Shown here piece by piece: positions 10,028 to 21,535 of a stretch of 64,000 bases of DNA. Within the stretch, counting starts at the first letter, position 1, and each line of letters opens with the position of its first letter. The notes beneath the pieces were generated by a model. That model did no database searches, was not told the DNA's origin, and saw only the letters and a program-made list of their open reading frames with translations. A program made the translations under genes and the position numbers. Origin of the DNA: Plectosphaerella cucumerina (taxonomy: Eukaryota > Ascomycota > Sordariomycetes > Glomerellales > Plectosphaerellaceae); NCBI GenBank assembly GCA_020746995.1, contig JAGPXD010000005.1, positions 310,001 to 374,000 of the forward strand, written 5' to 3'.

Positions 10028-13000
10028 ATGTCGTACATCGCGCCGATACACCGACCCAGCAGCATCCGAGAGGCTATCCGGATCCGCCTGTGGGAGGATG
10101 AAGAGGTCCTGGTGACTGCGTACGTCTGCTGCCGCTCCCTGTTCTTGAACCTTTTCCAAGGGGACTCTGTCTTCCTGCTTCTTCCGTCGAACCAAACCTC
10201 TTCGATACCCCGAATTCCAGTGACCGTTGCTGACGACAGTGCACTTTAGGAAAGCGAACCGAATCGAGATCTCCCGGGTCAGTCAGAATGGCGTGGCTCT
10301 GGTCACATCCGCTGCCATCTGCGGTTCCATCACCCTTCTTCAGCGTCTTCAAGTATCTACGAGTCCAAACGACCGGCCGGCCACAGACCCCGAAGTCCTC
10401 TTCATCGGTACCGACCAGTTTGAATACTTCACAGCAAGATGGGACCCGGCCATCAGGCAACTGGTGACCGAAGAGATCATTGAAGACATATCTGAGCCGC
10501 ACATGAGGGAGACAGAGAGCCAGAACAAATGCCTTACCGACCCAAAGAGCCCCTATCTGATCATCCACGCCTGGGAGGGCGTCATGAACGTCATGAGGGG
10601 GCGTACTCGCAAGGTCAAGGAACCCGGCCTTCCCGAGCGCAAATCTCTCACCGTCGCAACCTGGGACCAGGTCAGGCTCAAGGAGCTGTTCATCAAGAGC
10701 TCGACGTTTGTGGCCACCGAGACAGGCCACCCGACTATCGCCTTCCTCTACCAGACGAGCCTCGACAAGGAAGATGCCATCCTGGTCGTCTACAGACTCA
10801 TGGTGGACGACAAGGATACGGAGACATCGAAATTCGAGGAGAAGGATAGGGAGATGACCCTGCCGATCCCCGATCCGTACGCAAGGATCCTCATTCCGGT
10901 CTCGCGTGTTGAGCCCACTGTCAAGCGCTACCACAAGCGTGACACAACGGGGTCGCTGGCGCAGCTCGGCGGACTTCTCGTCGTTGGAGAGACCCTCATT
11001 GTCTACGTCGACACCCTGACGAAGAGTCAGGTCACCCAAACCCTGGATGAGCCCAAGGTCTGGGTAGCATGGGCCGAGTACGACCCGACACATTATCTCC
11101 TCGCAGACGACTATGGCTTCATGTACCTCCTGACCATCGACGTCGACGATGTCACCGTACTCGGAATGTCTCTGGCGAGACTCGGCAAGACATCACGAGC
11201 ATCCTCGCTTGTGTACATGCCCAACGACCTTGTTTTCCTCGGATCCCACCACGGCGACTCCCAGCTGTTTGCTCTCGACGTTGCTGGCCGACGGATCCAG
11301 CTCGTCCAGACTGTGCCGAACATTGCACCCATCCTAGACTTCGTAATCATGGACCTTGGGACCTCGGAAAATGCCCAAGCCAACCATGCCTTCTCATCCG
11401 GTCAGGCTCGAATCGTGGCCGGCTGCGGCGTGCATCACAACGGCAGCCTGCGGAGCATCAGGAGCAGCGTCGGCCTCGAGGCCATCGGCATCTTGGGAGA
11501 CTTCGAGGGCGTGCGTGGGCTCTTCCCACTCAAATCACCGGGGGCCAGCCTCGTTGACCTGCTCCTCGTATCGTTCTTGACCGAGTCTCGACTCTTCTTG
11601 TTCCAGGCGAATGGGGAGATCGAGGAAGTTTACGATGCCAGGGGCTTGACGCTGGAGGAGCCGACCCTGGCGGCTACTTGCTTGCCCAACGGACTCATGT
11701 TCCAGGCAACCACCACTTCTGCTCGGCTGGTAGACCCGGCCAAGGCCGTCTGTATCAACAAATGGGTCCCCGACGACGAACGCCCCCTTATCAGCGTTTC
11801 ATGCAACGACAAATGGGCGCTGGTGTCTCTTGGAGGCTCTCACATCGCACGCCTGGACCTTACCAACACGAACGACTTGCCTGCCCAGCAATCTAACGGA
11901 ATTCCCGGACGCAAGACCAAAATCGGCGAGGAAATCTCGTGTGTTCACGTCTCACCAGACATGCCCGATGTCGGCGCTCTCGGCACCTTTATGGGTGTAA
12001 TTGTACTGTTCCGACTGGATGACATGGTGTTCGTGAATTCTACCGTGGTATCCCAGGACAACGATCATGTCGCAATTCCAAGAGGCCTCGCGCTGGTGCA
12101 GCTCCATTCGCCCCAGGCCTCCCCACCAACGTTGTTCATCGCCTTGCAAAACGGGCAGGTCATCTCAATGAACGTGGTCAGAGAAAGCCTGGTTATGTCG
12201 TCAAGGAACACAGTTACCCTAGGCAGCATGGAGGCTGGCCTGCACGTCCTACCACATGCGGATCATCCAGGCCAGAAGACTGTTTTTGCCACCACCGAGC
12301 ACTCGAGCCTGATCTACAGCTCGGAGGGCAGAATCATCTACTCCGCCGCGGCTGCTGAGGACGTGACGCTGATCGCGCCGTTCAACTCCGAAGCTTTCCC
12401 AGGTGCCGTCATCATCGCCACCGACAAGAGTCTCATGGTGTCAGTCATCGACCCAGAGCGCCGTACGCACGTCAACCCACTTCACATCGGCGAGACGGTT
12501 CGTCGGTTGGCACATGCGCCATTATCAGGAGTCTTTGGCCTGGGCACCATCAAGAAAGAGCTCGTGGGCGACGAGGAAGTCGTCACAAGCTGGTTCCAGC
12601 TGGTTGACGATGTCGTGCTTGGCCAGGTCGGCAAGGTCTTTGCCCTGGATGGTGCGACAACGCATTTCCCCGGACACGTGGATACCTCCGGGACGGAGAT
12701 TGTTGAAGCCGTCATCTGCGCTGATCTTGAAGACGGCTCAGGGGCGGTGGTCGAGAGGTTTATCGTCGGCACAAGTTACCTGCCAGGCGACGACGCAGGT
12801 GTTGAGAGCGGGCTGGGCGGCCGTATCCTTGTGCTGGGCGTCGATGAACACCGAAACCCCTATTTGGTTGCGAAACAGGAGCTCAAGGGTGCATGCCGCT
12901 CCCTGAAAATGATGGACGGCATGATTGTCGCCGGCCTCAGCAAGACGGTGGTGATTTACAATTACGAGGAGATGACGGACACCAAGGGTTCCCTACGGAA

Positions 13001-13755
13001 GCTGGCAACCTACCGGCCATCAACGGTGCCGATTTCCTTGGACGTCTGTGGAAACAGCATCGGTGTCGCCGACCTGACACAGTCCTTGGCTTTGCTGGAA
13101 TATGTTCCCGCGGAGGGTGGAAAAGCAGCCAGACTGGTTGAGAAAGCAAGGCATTTCCAGTTCGTCTGGGCGACTGCCACGTCAAGCCTAAGCCCCAGCA
13201 TGTGGCTCGAGGCTGATGCCCAGGGCAATGTCCTGGTACTGGAGACGAATCCCGACGCCCCGACGGAGCACGATGTGAAGCAGATGCGGGTAACGAGCGA
13301 GATTCACCTTGGCGAGCAGGTCAACCAAATCAGGAAGCTCGAGGTGTCCGACGAGAAGACCATCGTCGTGCCGAGAGCGTTCCTCGGAACGGTAAGAGGT
13401 CCTCCAAATCGAGTGGCAGGTCATCACTAACACTTCACAGGTCGAGGGCTCTCTCTACATGTATGCGACAATCAGCCCTGAATACCAGAGCCTGCTCCTG
13501 CCGCTCCAGGAGCGAATCTCAGAGGTAATCCGGTTCCTGGGCCAGTCAGGCGATGCGGGCACGACCTTTGCAGCATGGAGGGGCTTCAAGAATGCCAAGA
13601 GAGCCGAGGCGGCGCCGTTCCGATTCGTCGATGGCGAGCTCATCGAGAGATTCCTCGACCTGGACGAGCTGCGGCAGGAGGCCGTCGTGGAGGGGCTCGG
13701 TCCATCTGTGGAGGATGTGAGGAATATTGTGGAAGAGCTGCGGCGGATGCATTAA
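10028..13755 (+). CDS. DDB1-like UV-damaged DNA-binding protein / CUL4 adaptor
   Basis: Predicted exons are 10028-10119, 10250-13391 and 13441-13755, giving 1182 aa, close to animal and plant DDB1 (~1140 aa) and shorter than the splicing factor RSE1. Introns are clean GT-AG and phase-consistent. The N-terminal part is the MMS1_N/beta-propeller region. The C-terminal CPSF_A region ends with a DDB1-type signature: a TTFAAWRGFKNAK-like segment, FVDGELIERFLDL, and the final VEELRRMH. DDB1 links CUL4-RBX1 ubiquitin ligases to WD40 substrate receptors and acts in nucleotide-excision repair; in Neurospora the DIM-5/DCDC complex uses it for H3K9 methylation. This is family knowledge, not shown here. 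CPSF160 and RSE1 paralogues are alternatives, disfavoured by length and C-terminus. Confidence 0.88.
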
Positions 13756-14297
13756 GCGCAGTAGAGCAAGATGTTAGAAGTGCGACGCGAGATGAATGAC
13801 GAAATCCATGATTTTGAGCACGGACACTCGGTGTGGCTCGGTCGCGATGCTCTTCATGATGTGAAGTGCATAATAACAACACCCTGCGAAAGGAGGCACA
13901 GAATGCGGCAAGAACTGAAGTAGAGCAACCCTGTGTGATATGCAATCTCCTCCAAGAATTCAAAACACTGCAACCATCTCCTTGACAGCCATCCATCGAT
14001 ATCTCGGGCGGCCCCGATTGATGCACACCTCGGTCAGCGCATGCAACAAACCGGTTACTCCGGCACGCCGGGATCGCCCGGGTATCAGCTGATGGACGGC
14101 CCAATCAGGGCCCACCAATTTCATAGCGTCTGCCTCAGGCACACGGGCCAAAAACGCTGCCCGGGAACTGGACCTCTCAAACCACCACACATCGCCGGGA
14201 AAAAAGACCGCTCAACCCGTAGACCCGACCTCACCCAACGTCATCCCACCCTCTCCCGCCGACCCGTTCGCCCTCCTCCCCCCCGAGATCGATCACA
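13756..14297. other. DDB1 3' end and Rieske gene promoter/leader
   Basis: The genes on either side run in the same direction. The last 100 bases are C-rich and lead into the Rieske ATG. No further gene is seen. Confidence 0.4.
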
Positions 14298-15280
14298 ATG
14301 GCGTCCATCGCTACCCGCACCTGCCTGAGGCAGCTGGCGCGCCCGTCGACGGCCGCCAGGGCCCTGAGCACGTCGTCCGCCCGCGCCGCCGACTCGACCG
14401 CCAGCAGCTACTCGAGCCCCTTCAAGGGCACCCAGAAGGGCGACCAGATCCCCGACTTCAAGGACTATGTCAGCAAGAACAGCAAGGCCACCAACCAGCT
14501 CTTCGGTTACTTCATGGTCGGCACGATGGGCGCCATCACCGCCGCCGGCGCCAAGTCTACTGTCCAGGGTAGGTCTCGACCCGGGAATGACGCACGAGGA
14601 ATAGGATGGACCCAATTGGCGGCATTGGGCTATCGGAAAGAGATTGGAATCGATGGGAGAGAATTGCGTGCGCGTGGAGATTGATATGGACCGAATTGCT
14701 GACCGTGGTCTGATGCAGAGTTCCTTGTCAACATGTCTGCCTCGGCTGATGTCCTGGCCATGGCCAAGGTTGAGGTCGACCTCTCCTCCATCCCTGAGGG
14801 CAAGAACGTGCGTGCCGACGAATCCAACCATCGAAAAGAGCGAGCGACACGAACGGATCATACTGACTCCTTTCGCAGGTCATCATCAAGTGGCGAGGCA
14901 AGCCCGTCTTCATCCGCCACCGTACCCAGAGCGAGATCGACGAGGCCAACAAGGTCAACGTCGCCTCCCTGCGCGACCCCCAGGCCGACGAGGAGCGTGT
15001 CAAGGAGGCCAAGTGGCTGGTCATGCTGGGTACGTCCCTCCCTCTCCCGTCATGCGCCCACGCGCGCGTGTAACCACCCGCTAACGCGACCACAACAGGC
15101 GTCTGCACCCACCTGGGTTGTGTCCCCATCGGCGAGGCCGGCGACTACGGCGGTTGGTTCTGCCCCTGCCACGGCTCCCACTACGACATCTCCGGCCGCA
15201 TCAGGAAAGGCCCTGCCCCCCTCAACCTCGAGGTCCCCGAGTACGACTTCCCCGAGGAGGGCAAGCTGGTCATCGGTTAA
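14298..15280 (+). CDS. RIP1: Rieske iron-sulfur subunit of cytochrome bc1 (complex III)
   Basis: Predicted exons are 14298-14568, 14719-14807, 14879-15029 and 15099-15280 (230 aa, family-typical). The protein carries the [2Fe-2S] cluster that passes electrons from ubiquinol to cytochrome c1 in the inner mitochondrial membrane. The first ~30 residues form an Arg/Ser/Ala-rich, acid-free presequence. A transmembrane helix ([17 protein letters not shown]) is followed by the hinge ([20 protein letters not shown]). The cluster ligands are CTHLGC and CPCHGSHYD, both in the last exon, with their disulfide cysteines. The C-terminus is EGKLVIG. All introns sit in positions that keep the family alignment. 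Confidence 0.96.
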
Positions 15281-15940
15281 AAGGCAAGCGGGGACGAGAG
15301 GCGTTCGAGCGCACATACGATCCTTGATGTACGAGTAAACAACCCGGGCGGACGAAGCGGAGCGGGCGAGAGGGAGAAGCTGATTCCCCTCGCATCGACA
15401 GGGCATAGACCTCATTATTTCTCCCTTTTGAAACAACACGAAGTTCCCTTTTATATCCGCGGCGGCGAAGGAGGGCGAGAGGAGAAGGAAAGACGGAGAG
15501 CGGAGGAGAGAGCATCCTAGCCTCCTCATGGAACTCTTAGACGGAGAAGTGTCCCCCGGCATTGGAAAGTTGTCGTGCCGGCTGTACAAAAGTCGAGAAG
15601 CGTCGGGGAGGAAACAATCAAGCCTGAAATCTTTACACTGGGTGCGCGGCGGGTGAGGTGGACTGGCATGTCGCAAGTGGAACGACAGTCGGTTCATGTA
15701 TGTTCTTTGCTTTTTTGATGTGCTCCCATCATGACATGTCTACCCTCCACACGTCTCAACACATCCCCCGCTTCAGTCTAGCAACACATGCAATCGGAAG
15801 AAGGGAAAAAAACATCATAAGTCTCATAATCCGGTTCCGAGGCATGCCCGCAATGTATGGTATCCCACCGCCCGGTTTCCCTCCCCGCCGCCAAACTCCG
15901 CCGTTTTCCTCGTCAAAACACCACCCTCACATCCCAACGC
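15281..15940. other. Convergent 3' ends of Rieske and ProRS genes
   Basis: This is the shared 3' region of two converging genes. I see no supported coding sequence; short frames here are compositional. Confidence 0.5.
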
Positions 15941-17730
15941 TTAGTAGCTGCGGCCGAACATGACCCAGGTCTCGGCCTTGCTGGAGCACTCGGGGTTCAG
16001 GCACTTTGTGCCCTCGGGGATGCCGCCCTCGGGCTGCTCGAAGGGGATGCAGAGGGACTTCATGCCCATGGAGGGGGGACGCTTGCCCTCGGGAAGGGCC
16101 AGCTCCTCGGGGGGGTTGCTGGTGGTGAGCTCCTTGATGCGGTCCTCGCACTTGCCGTCCAGGCAGAAGGGGATGAGGACGACGTTGCGGGCGTCGAGGG
16201 CGGGGACGACCTTTTCCCAGTCGGAGATCTGGAGGCGGTGCTCGCGGAAGGACTTTTCGGCACGGGCGTACATGTCGGCCTGGATGGTCTCGAGGATCTC
16301 GGGGATCTTGGTGGCGAGGTCGGCCACGGGGATGGTGCCCTTCTCGCCCGTGTCGCGGCGGGCGTAGCTGACGACCTCCTTGGCCGCGTCCTTGGGGCCG
16401 AATTCGAGGCGCAGGGGGACGCCGCGAAGCTCCCAGTCGTTGAACTTCCAGCCGGTGGTGTAGCCGTCGCGGGTGTCGAGCTCTGTGCGGACGCCGGCCT
16501 TGCGCAGGGAGGCGTAGATGTCCTCGACCTTGTCCTCGAGGTTCTTGCGGTCCTCGGGGGAGGTCTTGGCGGTGATGCCGACGGGGATGATGACGGTCTG
16601 GACCTTGGCGATGCGCGGGGGAAGGCACAGGCCCTTGTCGTCGCCGTGGATCATGACCATGACGCCGATGACGCGCGTCGACAGGCCCCACGAGTTCTGC
16701 CAGACGTGGAGGTGCTGGCCCTTGTTGGCGGGGTCTTCGACGGTGATGTCGAACATCTTGGAGAAGTTCTGGCCCAGGCAGTGCGAGGTGGCGCCCTGGA
16801 TGCCGCGGCCGTTGGAGGGGATGTAGCCCTCGACCGTGGTGGTGTAGTAGCCGCCGGCGAACTTTTCGTTCTCCGTCTTGCGGCCGCGGACGACGGGGAC
16901 AGCAAGCAGCTGCTCGTAGACACCGGCGTAGAGCTCGAGGATCTCGAGGACCTCGGCGCCGGCGAGCTCCTCAGTGAGGTGGGCGGTGTGGCCCTCCTGC
17001 CAGAGGAACTCCCTCGTGCGGAGGAAGGGGGTGGTCTGCTTGGCCTCCCAGCGAACGACAGAGTTCCACTGGTTGAGGCGGAGGGGGAGGTCGCGGTGGG
17101 AGCGAATCCACTTGGCGTAGTAGGGGTACATGACGGCTTCGGAGGTAGGGCGGACGGCCACGGGGACCTCGAGGTCCTTTTCGCCGCTGTCGATTGGAAG
17201 TTAGCAAAGTAAGGGGAGGCGGAGGCGAGGTGGCAGAAAACATACGCCTTGGTGACCCAGGCCAGCTCGGGAGCGAAGCCCTCGACGTGGTCCTTCTCCT
17301 TCTCCAGCGACTTGGCCGACAGGAACATGGGGAAGCTGGTCTCGTCGACGTCCAGGGCCTCAATCCTCTCGGAGAACCACTTTCGGATGACACCCCAGAT
17401 GTACATGGAGGCTGGGCGCAGGATGAAGAAGCCGGCGATCTCCTGGTAATACTCGACCATCTCGGCCTTGAGGACGACCTCCTGGTACCACGCGGAGAAG
17501 TCCTCGCTCTTCTTGACAGTGATGCCAATGATGTCCTCGGTCTTCTTGCCGCCAACGACGGGAAGGGCAGCTTGCTTCGCAGCCTTGGCAGCCTTCTCAG
17601 CAGCCTTCTTTGCCTCCTTCTCGGCCTTCTTCAGAGCGCTCTTGGAGGGGCCCTCGGGGGCAGCAGCGGCGGCGGGGTTGGCGGCAGCGGCGGCGGCCGG
17701 CGCCTGGGCCTGCTCAGCGGAATCGGCCAT
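15941..17730 (-). CDS. Cytosolic prolyl-tRNA synthetase
   Basis: This class II synthetase charges tRNA-Pro. Exon 1 is 17730-17246 and exon 2 is 17186-15941 on the minus strand, with a 59-bp intron (576 aa). The start at MADSAEQ precedes an Ala/Pro-rich segment and a Lys/Ala-rich helix (residues ~30-60); an in-frame Met 34 codons upstream is less likely. Class II motif 2 is visible as LRLNQWNSVVRWE..TTPFLRTREFLWQEGHTAH, quoted in parts. The ATP/proline site segments ending in GATSHCLGQNFSKMFDI and the anticodon-binding domain follow. The archaeal/eukaryotic-type C-terminal zinc-like domain ends in WVMFGRSY with a terminal Tyr. The editing domain of bacterial ProRS is absent, as expected for this type. 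Confidence 0.94.
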
Positions 17731-18316
17731 TGTTTCTCGTGATCGTGGTTGTGGATCGGTTCGAAAGGGGAGACTGGTCGGAGAGACGAGGTGCTGGCTT
17801 GGAAAGACTCGCCGTTGTCGAGCTCTGCGCACTGAGTCACCGGGGACGAGCGAGGGAGGGGTGTTTCGGAGACGCCCACGATAAGGTACCTACCGTAATA
17901 AAGGCAGTGGAGGGTCGGGTCACGCTGGCCAGGTCGAACGAGGGTGCCCAAAAAATGCTCCGCACCGGCTCGAATTCGTTCTGGTGTATCGCCTGGAGCT
18001 GATTGAGGGGTTCAATTTGGGCTGCATGTGGCTTGACAGCCTCCCGCAGCCAATGGCGACGCGTCCAAGCGACGGGCGGTGAAGGGGCGCACCGCCACGA
18101 GTGCCCCACCGGCGTCAGGAACAACTGCCACAGCGAGAAAAAGTTGAGCCTTAGGGGCGCTTGGTACAAGGGGGGGGCATTTGCAGCTCCAGTCGGTCGA
18201 GGAGCTTCCATCACTATCCAGGCAACAACCCCTCGACCTCACAACCACGAACCGACGACTCCCCGAATCGATCTCGCCCCATCCGAAATAAATCAGAGCG
18301 AAAGCGAATCGCAGTC
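17731..18316. promoter_or_regulatory. Shared divergent promoter of ProRS and CCT1
   Basis: The two translation/folding genes are transcribed away from each other from this 586-bp region. A CCAAT box lies at 18050-18054 on the plus strand. No TATA box is obvious on either side. Shared control is an inference from layout. Confidence 0.45.
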
Positions 18317-20141
18317 ATGGCGTCCATGTTCGAGCAGTCGGGCAGCGGCACCCTCTTCCTGGGTGGCCAGAAGGTTTCGGGATCGGATATTCGGGATCAG
18401 AATGGTATGTGGACAGAGGCGGACATCGCAACTCAGATATGGAAACACAGCTGACGGGGGAACACAGTCCTCGCAACACAGGCCATTGCCAACGTCGTCA
18501 AGAGCTCCTTCGGCCCCAGCGGCCTGGACAAGATGATGGTTGACGACATCGGTGTACGTTGGCCGACGCCTCCACGAAATGCCCCTCTTCCCTCCCGCTG
18601 ACCAAGCATAGGATGTCACGGTTACGAACGACGGCGCGACTATTCTCCAGCTTCTCGATGTTGAGGACCCCGCCGGCAAGATCCTCGTCGACCTCGCTCA
18701 GCAACAAGACAAGGAGGTCGGCGACGGTACGACATCCGTGGTTCTCATCGCGGCGGAGCTCCTGCGCCGCGGCAACGAGCTGATGCGCAACCGCATCCAC
18801 CCCACAACCATCATCACGGGCTACAGGCTGGCGCTGCGCGAGGCAGTTCGGTTCATGAACGAGAACATCAGCATCAAGGTGGACGACCTGGCCAGCGAGA
18901 CGCTCCTCAACATTGCCAAGACGTCCATGTCGAGCAAGATCATCGGCTCCGACTCTGACTTCTTCGGTCAGATGGTCGTCGATGCCATGCTGGCGGTCAA
19001 GTCGACCAACAACCGCAACGAGACCAAGTACCCCGTCAAGGCGGTCAACATCCTCAAGGCGCACGGCAAGGGCGTGCGCGAGTCGGTCCTCGTCAAGGGC
19101 TACGCTCTCAACTGCACAGTGGCGTCGCAGGCCATGCCGACGCGGATACAGGACGCCAAGATTGCCGTGCTCGACATGAACCTCCAGAAGGAGCGCATGA
19201 AGCTCGGCGTGCAGATCACGGTGGACGACCCCAAGCAGCTGGAGCAGATCCGCGCACGCGAGGCCGGTATGGTACTCGAGCGTGTCGAGATGATCCTCAA
19301 GGCGGGCGCCAACGTGATCCTGACGACCAAGGGCATCGATGATATGGTGCTCAAGACGTTTGTGGAGCGCGGCGCCATGGGCGTGCGGCGGTGCAAGAAG
19401 GAGGATCTGCGGCGCATCGCCAAAGCCACGGGCGCCACTCTCCTCAGCACTCTTTCGGATCTCAACGGCGACGAGCGGTTCGACCCGGCGTGCCTGGGCC
19501 ACGCCGAGGAGGTCGTTCAGGAGCGCATCTCCGACGACGAGTGCATCCTCGTCAAGGGCACCAAGACTCACTCTTCGGCCTCGCTGATCTTGCGCGGCCC
19601 CAACGACTTCCACCTGGACGAGATGGAGCGTTCTGTTCACGACTCGCTCATGGCCGTCAAGAGGACGCTCGAGAGCGGCACGGTGGTCCCCGGCGGTGGC
19701 GCGGTTGAGACGGCTCTGCACATCTACCTCGAGGAGTTCGCGGGCACGGTGGGCTCGCGCGAGCAGCTTGCCATTGGCGAGTTCGCGCAGTCTCTCCTCG
19801 TGATCCCCAAGACGCTGGCCGTCAACGCGGCCAAGGACGCGTCGGAGCTTGTGGCGCAGCTGCGGTCCCGGCACGCGCTGTCGCAGCGCATCGCCGAGGG
19901 CGACGCCAACGAGGACGAGAAGACGGTTGCGCGCAAGAAGAGCTACCGCAACTACGGCCTCGACCTGACGCGCGGCAAGGTGGTGGACGAGATCAAGGCG
20001 GGCGTGCTGGAGCCGACCATCAGCAAGGTCCGCCAGCTCAAGAGCGCCGTCGAGGCGTGCATCAGCATCATGCGCATCGACACGCTGATCAAGCTGGACC
20101 CGGAGCAGAACGGGCAGGAGGATGACGGACACGGTCACTGA
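18317..20141 (+). CDS. TCP1: T-complex protein 1 subunit alpha (CCT1)
   Basis: This is one of eight subunits of the cytosolic chaperonin CCT/TRiC, which folds actin and tubulin using ATP. Predicted exons are 18317-18404, 18468-18553 and 18612-20141 (567 aa, standard length). ATPase motifs are present: VTVTNDGATIL, EVGDGTTSVVL and TVVPGGGAVE, with the catalytic GDGTT aspartate. The alpha subunit is indicated by the N-terminus (a GTLFLGGQKVSG block), the apical-domain sequence, and the RIDTLIKLDPE tail. The two short 5' exons splice in frame and end in the LDKMMVDDIGDVTVTNDG core, confirming the junctions. Confidence 0.95.
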
Positions 20142-20320
20142 GCATCTTTTTGAGGATGATGAAAAGGGAGGGTCTGCATGGATGAAGCGGCAGACCTGTA
20201 GATGTGCATAGATCATGGTACAAATGATACCTCAACGCTGTATTCGACGGCTCCGGTTTTTCTTCCGGTGCTTGCATTCTACTCCATGATGATTTCTCGC
20301 CTTTCCCATGCATCACATGT

Positions 20321-21535
20321 TCAGCACCAGCCAAACTTCTCATTGTCCATCCACTCGACCTCTCCAGTGCCGTACCACATCAAACTCGCGATGCTGTCCT
20401 TCTCGCGGCTCACAAACTCGTAGGGTAGGCCAGCTGCGTCGACGAGGGCTCGGAGCTCGGGTGTGGGGTTCCACATTTCGACGTGGTTGACCTTCCACTC
20501 CGCCGCCTCGCTGCGCGCGAGGGAGAGGACGGCACCGATAGCAGCGGTGAGGTAGGCCTCGTCGCAGGCGGATGGGTCCTCAATGACAACGCGCAGGATG
20601 TGCATGGTGTTGCCCTCTGGCTTCTTAAGCCCGCCGTAGTAGCCACGGGTCCAAACGGCCCAAACGCGACGGCCAGGTTCGCCGACGATACCGCCGCGGA
20701 TGGTGGGTGTGCGACCGAAAATGTGTTTGGTCATGAAGTCTTCCCGCATCAGGTGCCAGAGGATTGCATCGAGGTCGGGGACGAGAGCGACGCGGGTTTT
20801 CGACGAGGGGCGGGAGAGGCGGGCTCTGAGGAGGCGCTCATCGAGTGAGCAGAGCTCTGGCAAGTCGTGGTAGCTCACGGGGTGGACTTGAGGTGCCGAG
20901 GCGTCTGTCGCGGGAGCAGGTGCCGGGAGGAAAGACAGGTGGGTGGAATCGAATGGCGGCCAGCCGTTCTTGGTGTAGAACGTCTTGCCAATGTCGGAGA
21001 AGAGAACGGAGACAGCGACCTCGCGGTCCTCACACCCCGTGCCGCCGCCAGGGCTGCCATTGCCGTCCTTCATGCCATTGGCCTCCTCATCGGCAGCCGA
21101 GGCGCAAGGCGTCCCGATCCGACGGCCCTGCCAGGAATCAAGACGCGGCCCGAGCCGTGCCATCATCTCGCTCGCGTACCCGGCGCCTCTGTGCGGAGGC
21201 TCGGTGAAGACGGAAGCGATGCCGTGGGCTGTGCACTCGCGCACGGCGCCGTCGGGGGAGGCGACGAGGCAGCGCTTGCGGATGGACTCGCAGGAGGAGA
21301 GGATGGGGCGGGCGTCAGGCTCGCCGTCGGCGGTGGTGAGGAGCCAGGGGGTCATGCCACCGTTGCGGGACATGGGGACGGTGGTGAGGAAGGCTTCCCG
21401 GCGGAGGTAGGTTTCGAGATCGAGGGCGGCACCCCATTGCTGGTGGGTGGCGGCCCAGATGGCGCGGCGCTCATCGGGGGAGGGGATCTTGAGGGCGAGC
21501 TGGTCGAAGGGGATGGGGCCTGGCTTTGAGCCCAT
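20321..21535 (-). CDS. LYC1-like acetyltransferase
   Basis: This is a single-exon gene of 404 aa starting at MGSKPGPIPFDQLAL; a longer frame to 21649 adds unlikely sequence. The layout fits the fungal LYC1 family: an N-terminal GNAT-like half with MSRNGGMTPWLLTT, then AHGIASVFTEPPHRGAGYAS (the R/Q-x-x-G-x-G/A-like CoA loop is RGAGYAS), and a C-terminal half with IRGGIVGEPGRRVWAVWTR and VEMWNPTPELRAL. In Yarrowia LYC1 is a lysine N6-acetyltransferase in lysine catabolism. Many filamentous paralogues are uncharacterised, so the substrate is inferred. It converges with CCT1 across a 179-bp gap. No signal peptide or membrane segment is visible. Confidence 0.75.
   Translation of the reverse strand: MGSKPGPIPFDQLALKIPSPDERRAIWAATHQQWGAALDLETYLRREAFLTTVPMSRNGGMTPWLLTTADGEPDARPILSSCESIRKRCLVASPDGAVRECTAHGIASVFTEPPHRGAGYASEMMARLGPRLDSWQGRRIGTPCASAADEEANGMKDGNGSPGGGTGCEDREVAVSVLFSDIGKTFYTKNGWPPFDSTHLSFLPAPAPATDASAPQVHPVSYHDLPELCSLDERLLRARLSRPSSKTRVALVPDLDAILWHLMREDFMTKHIFGRTPTIRGGIVGEPGRRVWAVWTRGYYGGLKKPEGNTMHILRVVIEDPSACDEAYLTAAIGAVLSLARSEAAEWKVNHVEMWNPTPELRALVDAAGLPYEFVSREKDSIASLMWYGTGEVEWMDNEKFGWC

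Noticed and set aside
10074..11093. 339-codon minus-strand frame
   Set aside because: Antisense of the DDB1 gene; no recognisable domain.
15857..17212. 451-codon plus-strand frame
   Set aside because: It is antisense to prolyl-tRNA synthetase. Its open frame results from the GC-rich codon pattern of the real gene.
18498..20216. 572-codon minus-strand frame
   Set aside because: Antisense of CCT1; no domain, and codon-position bias belongs to the plus-strand gene.
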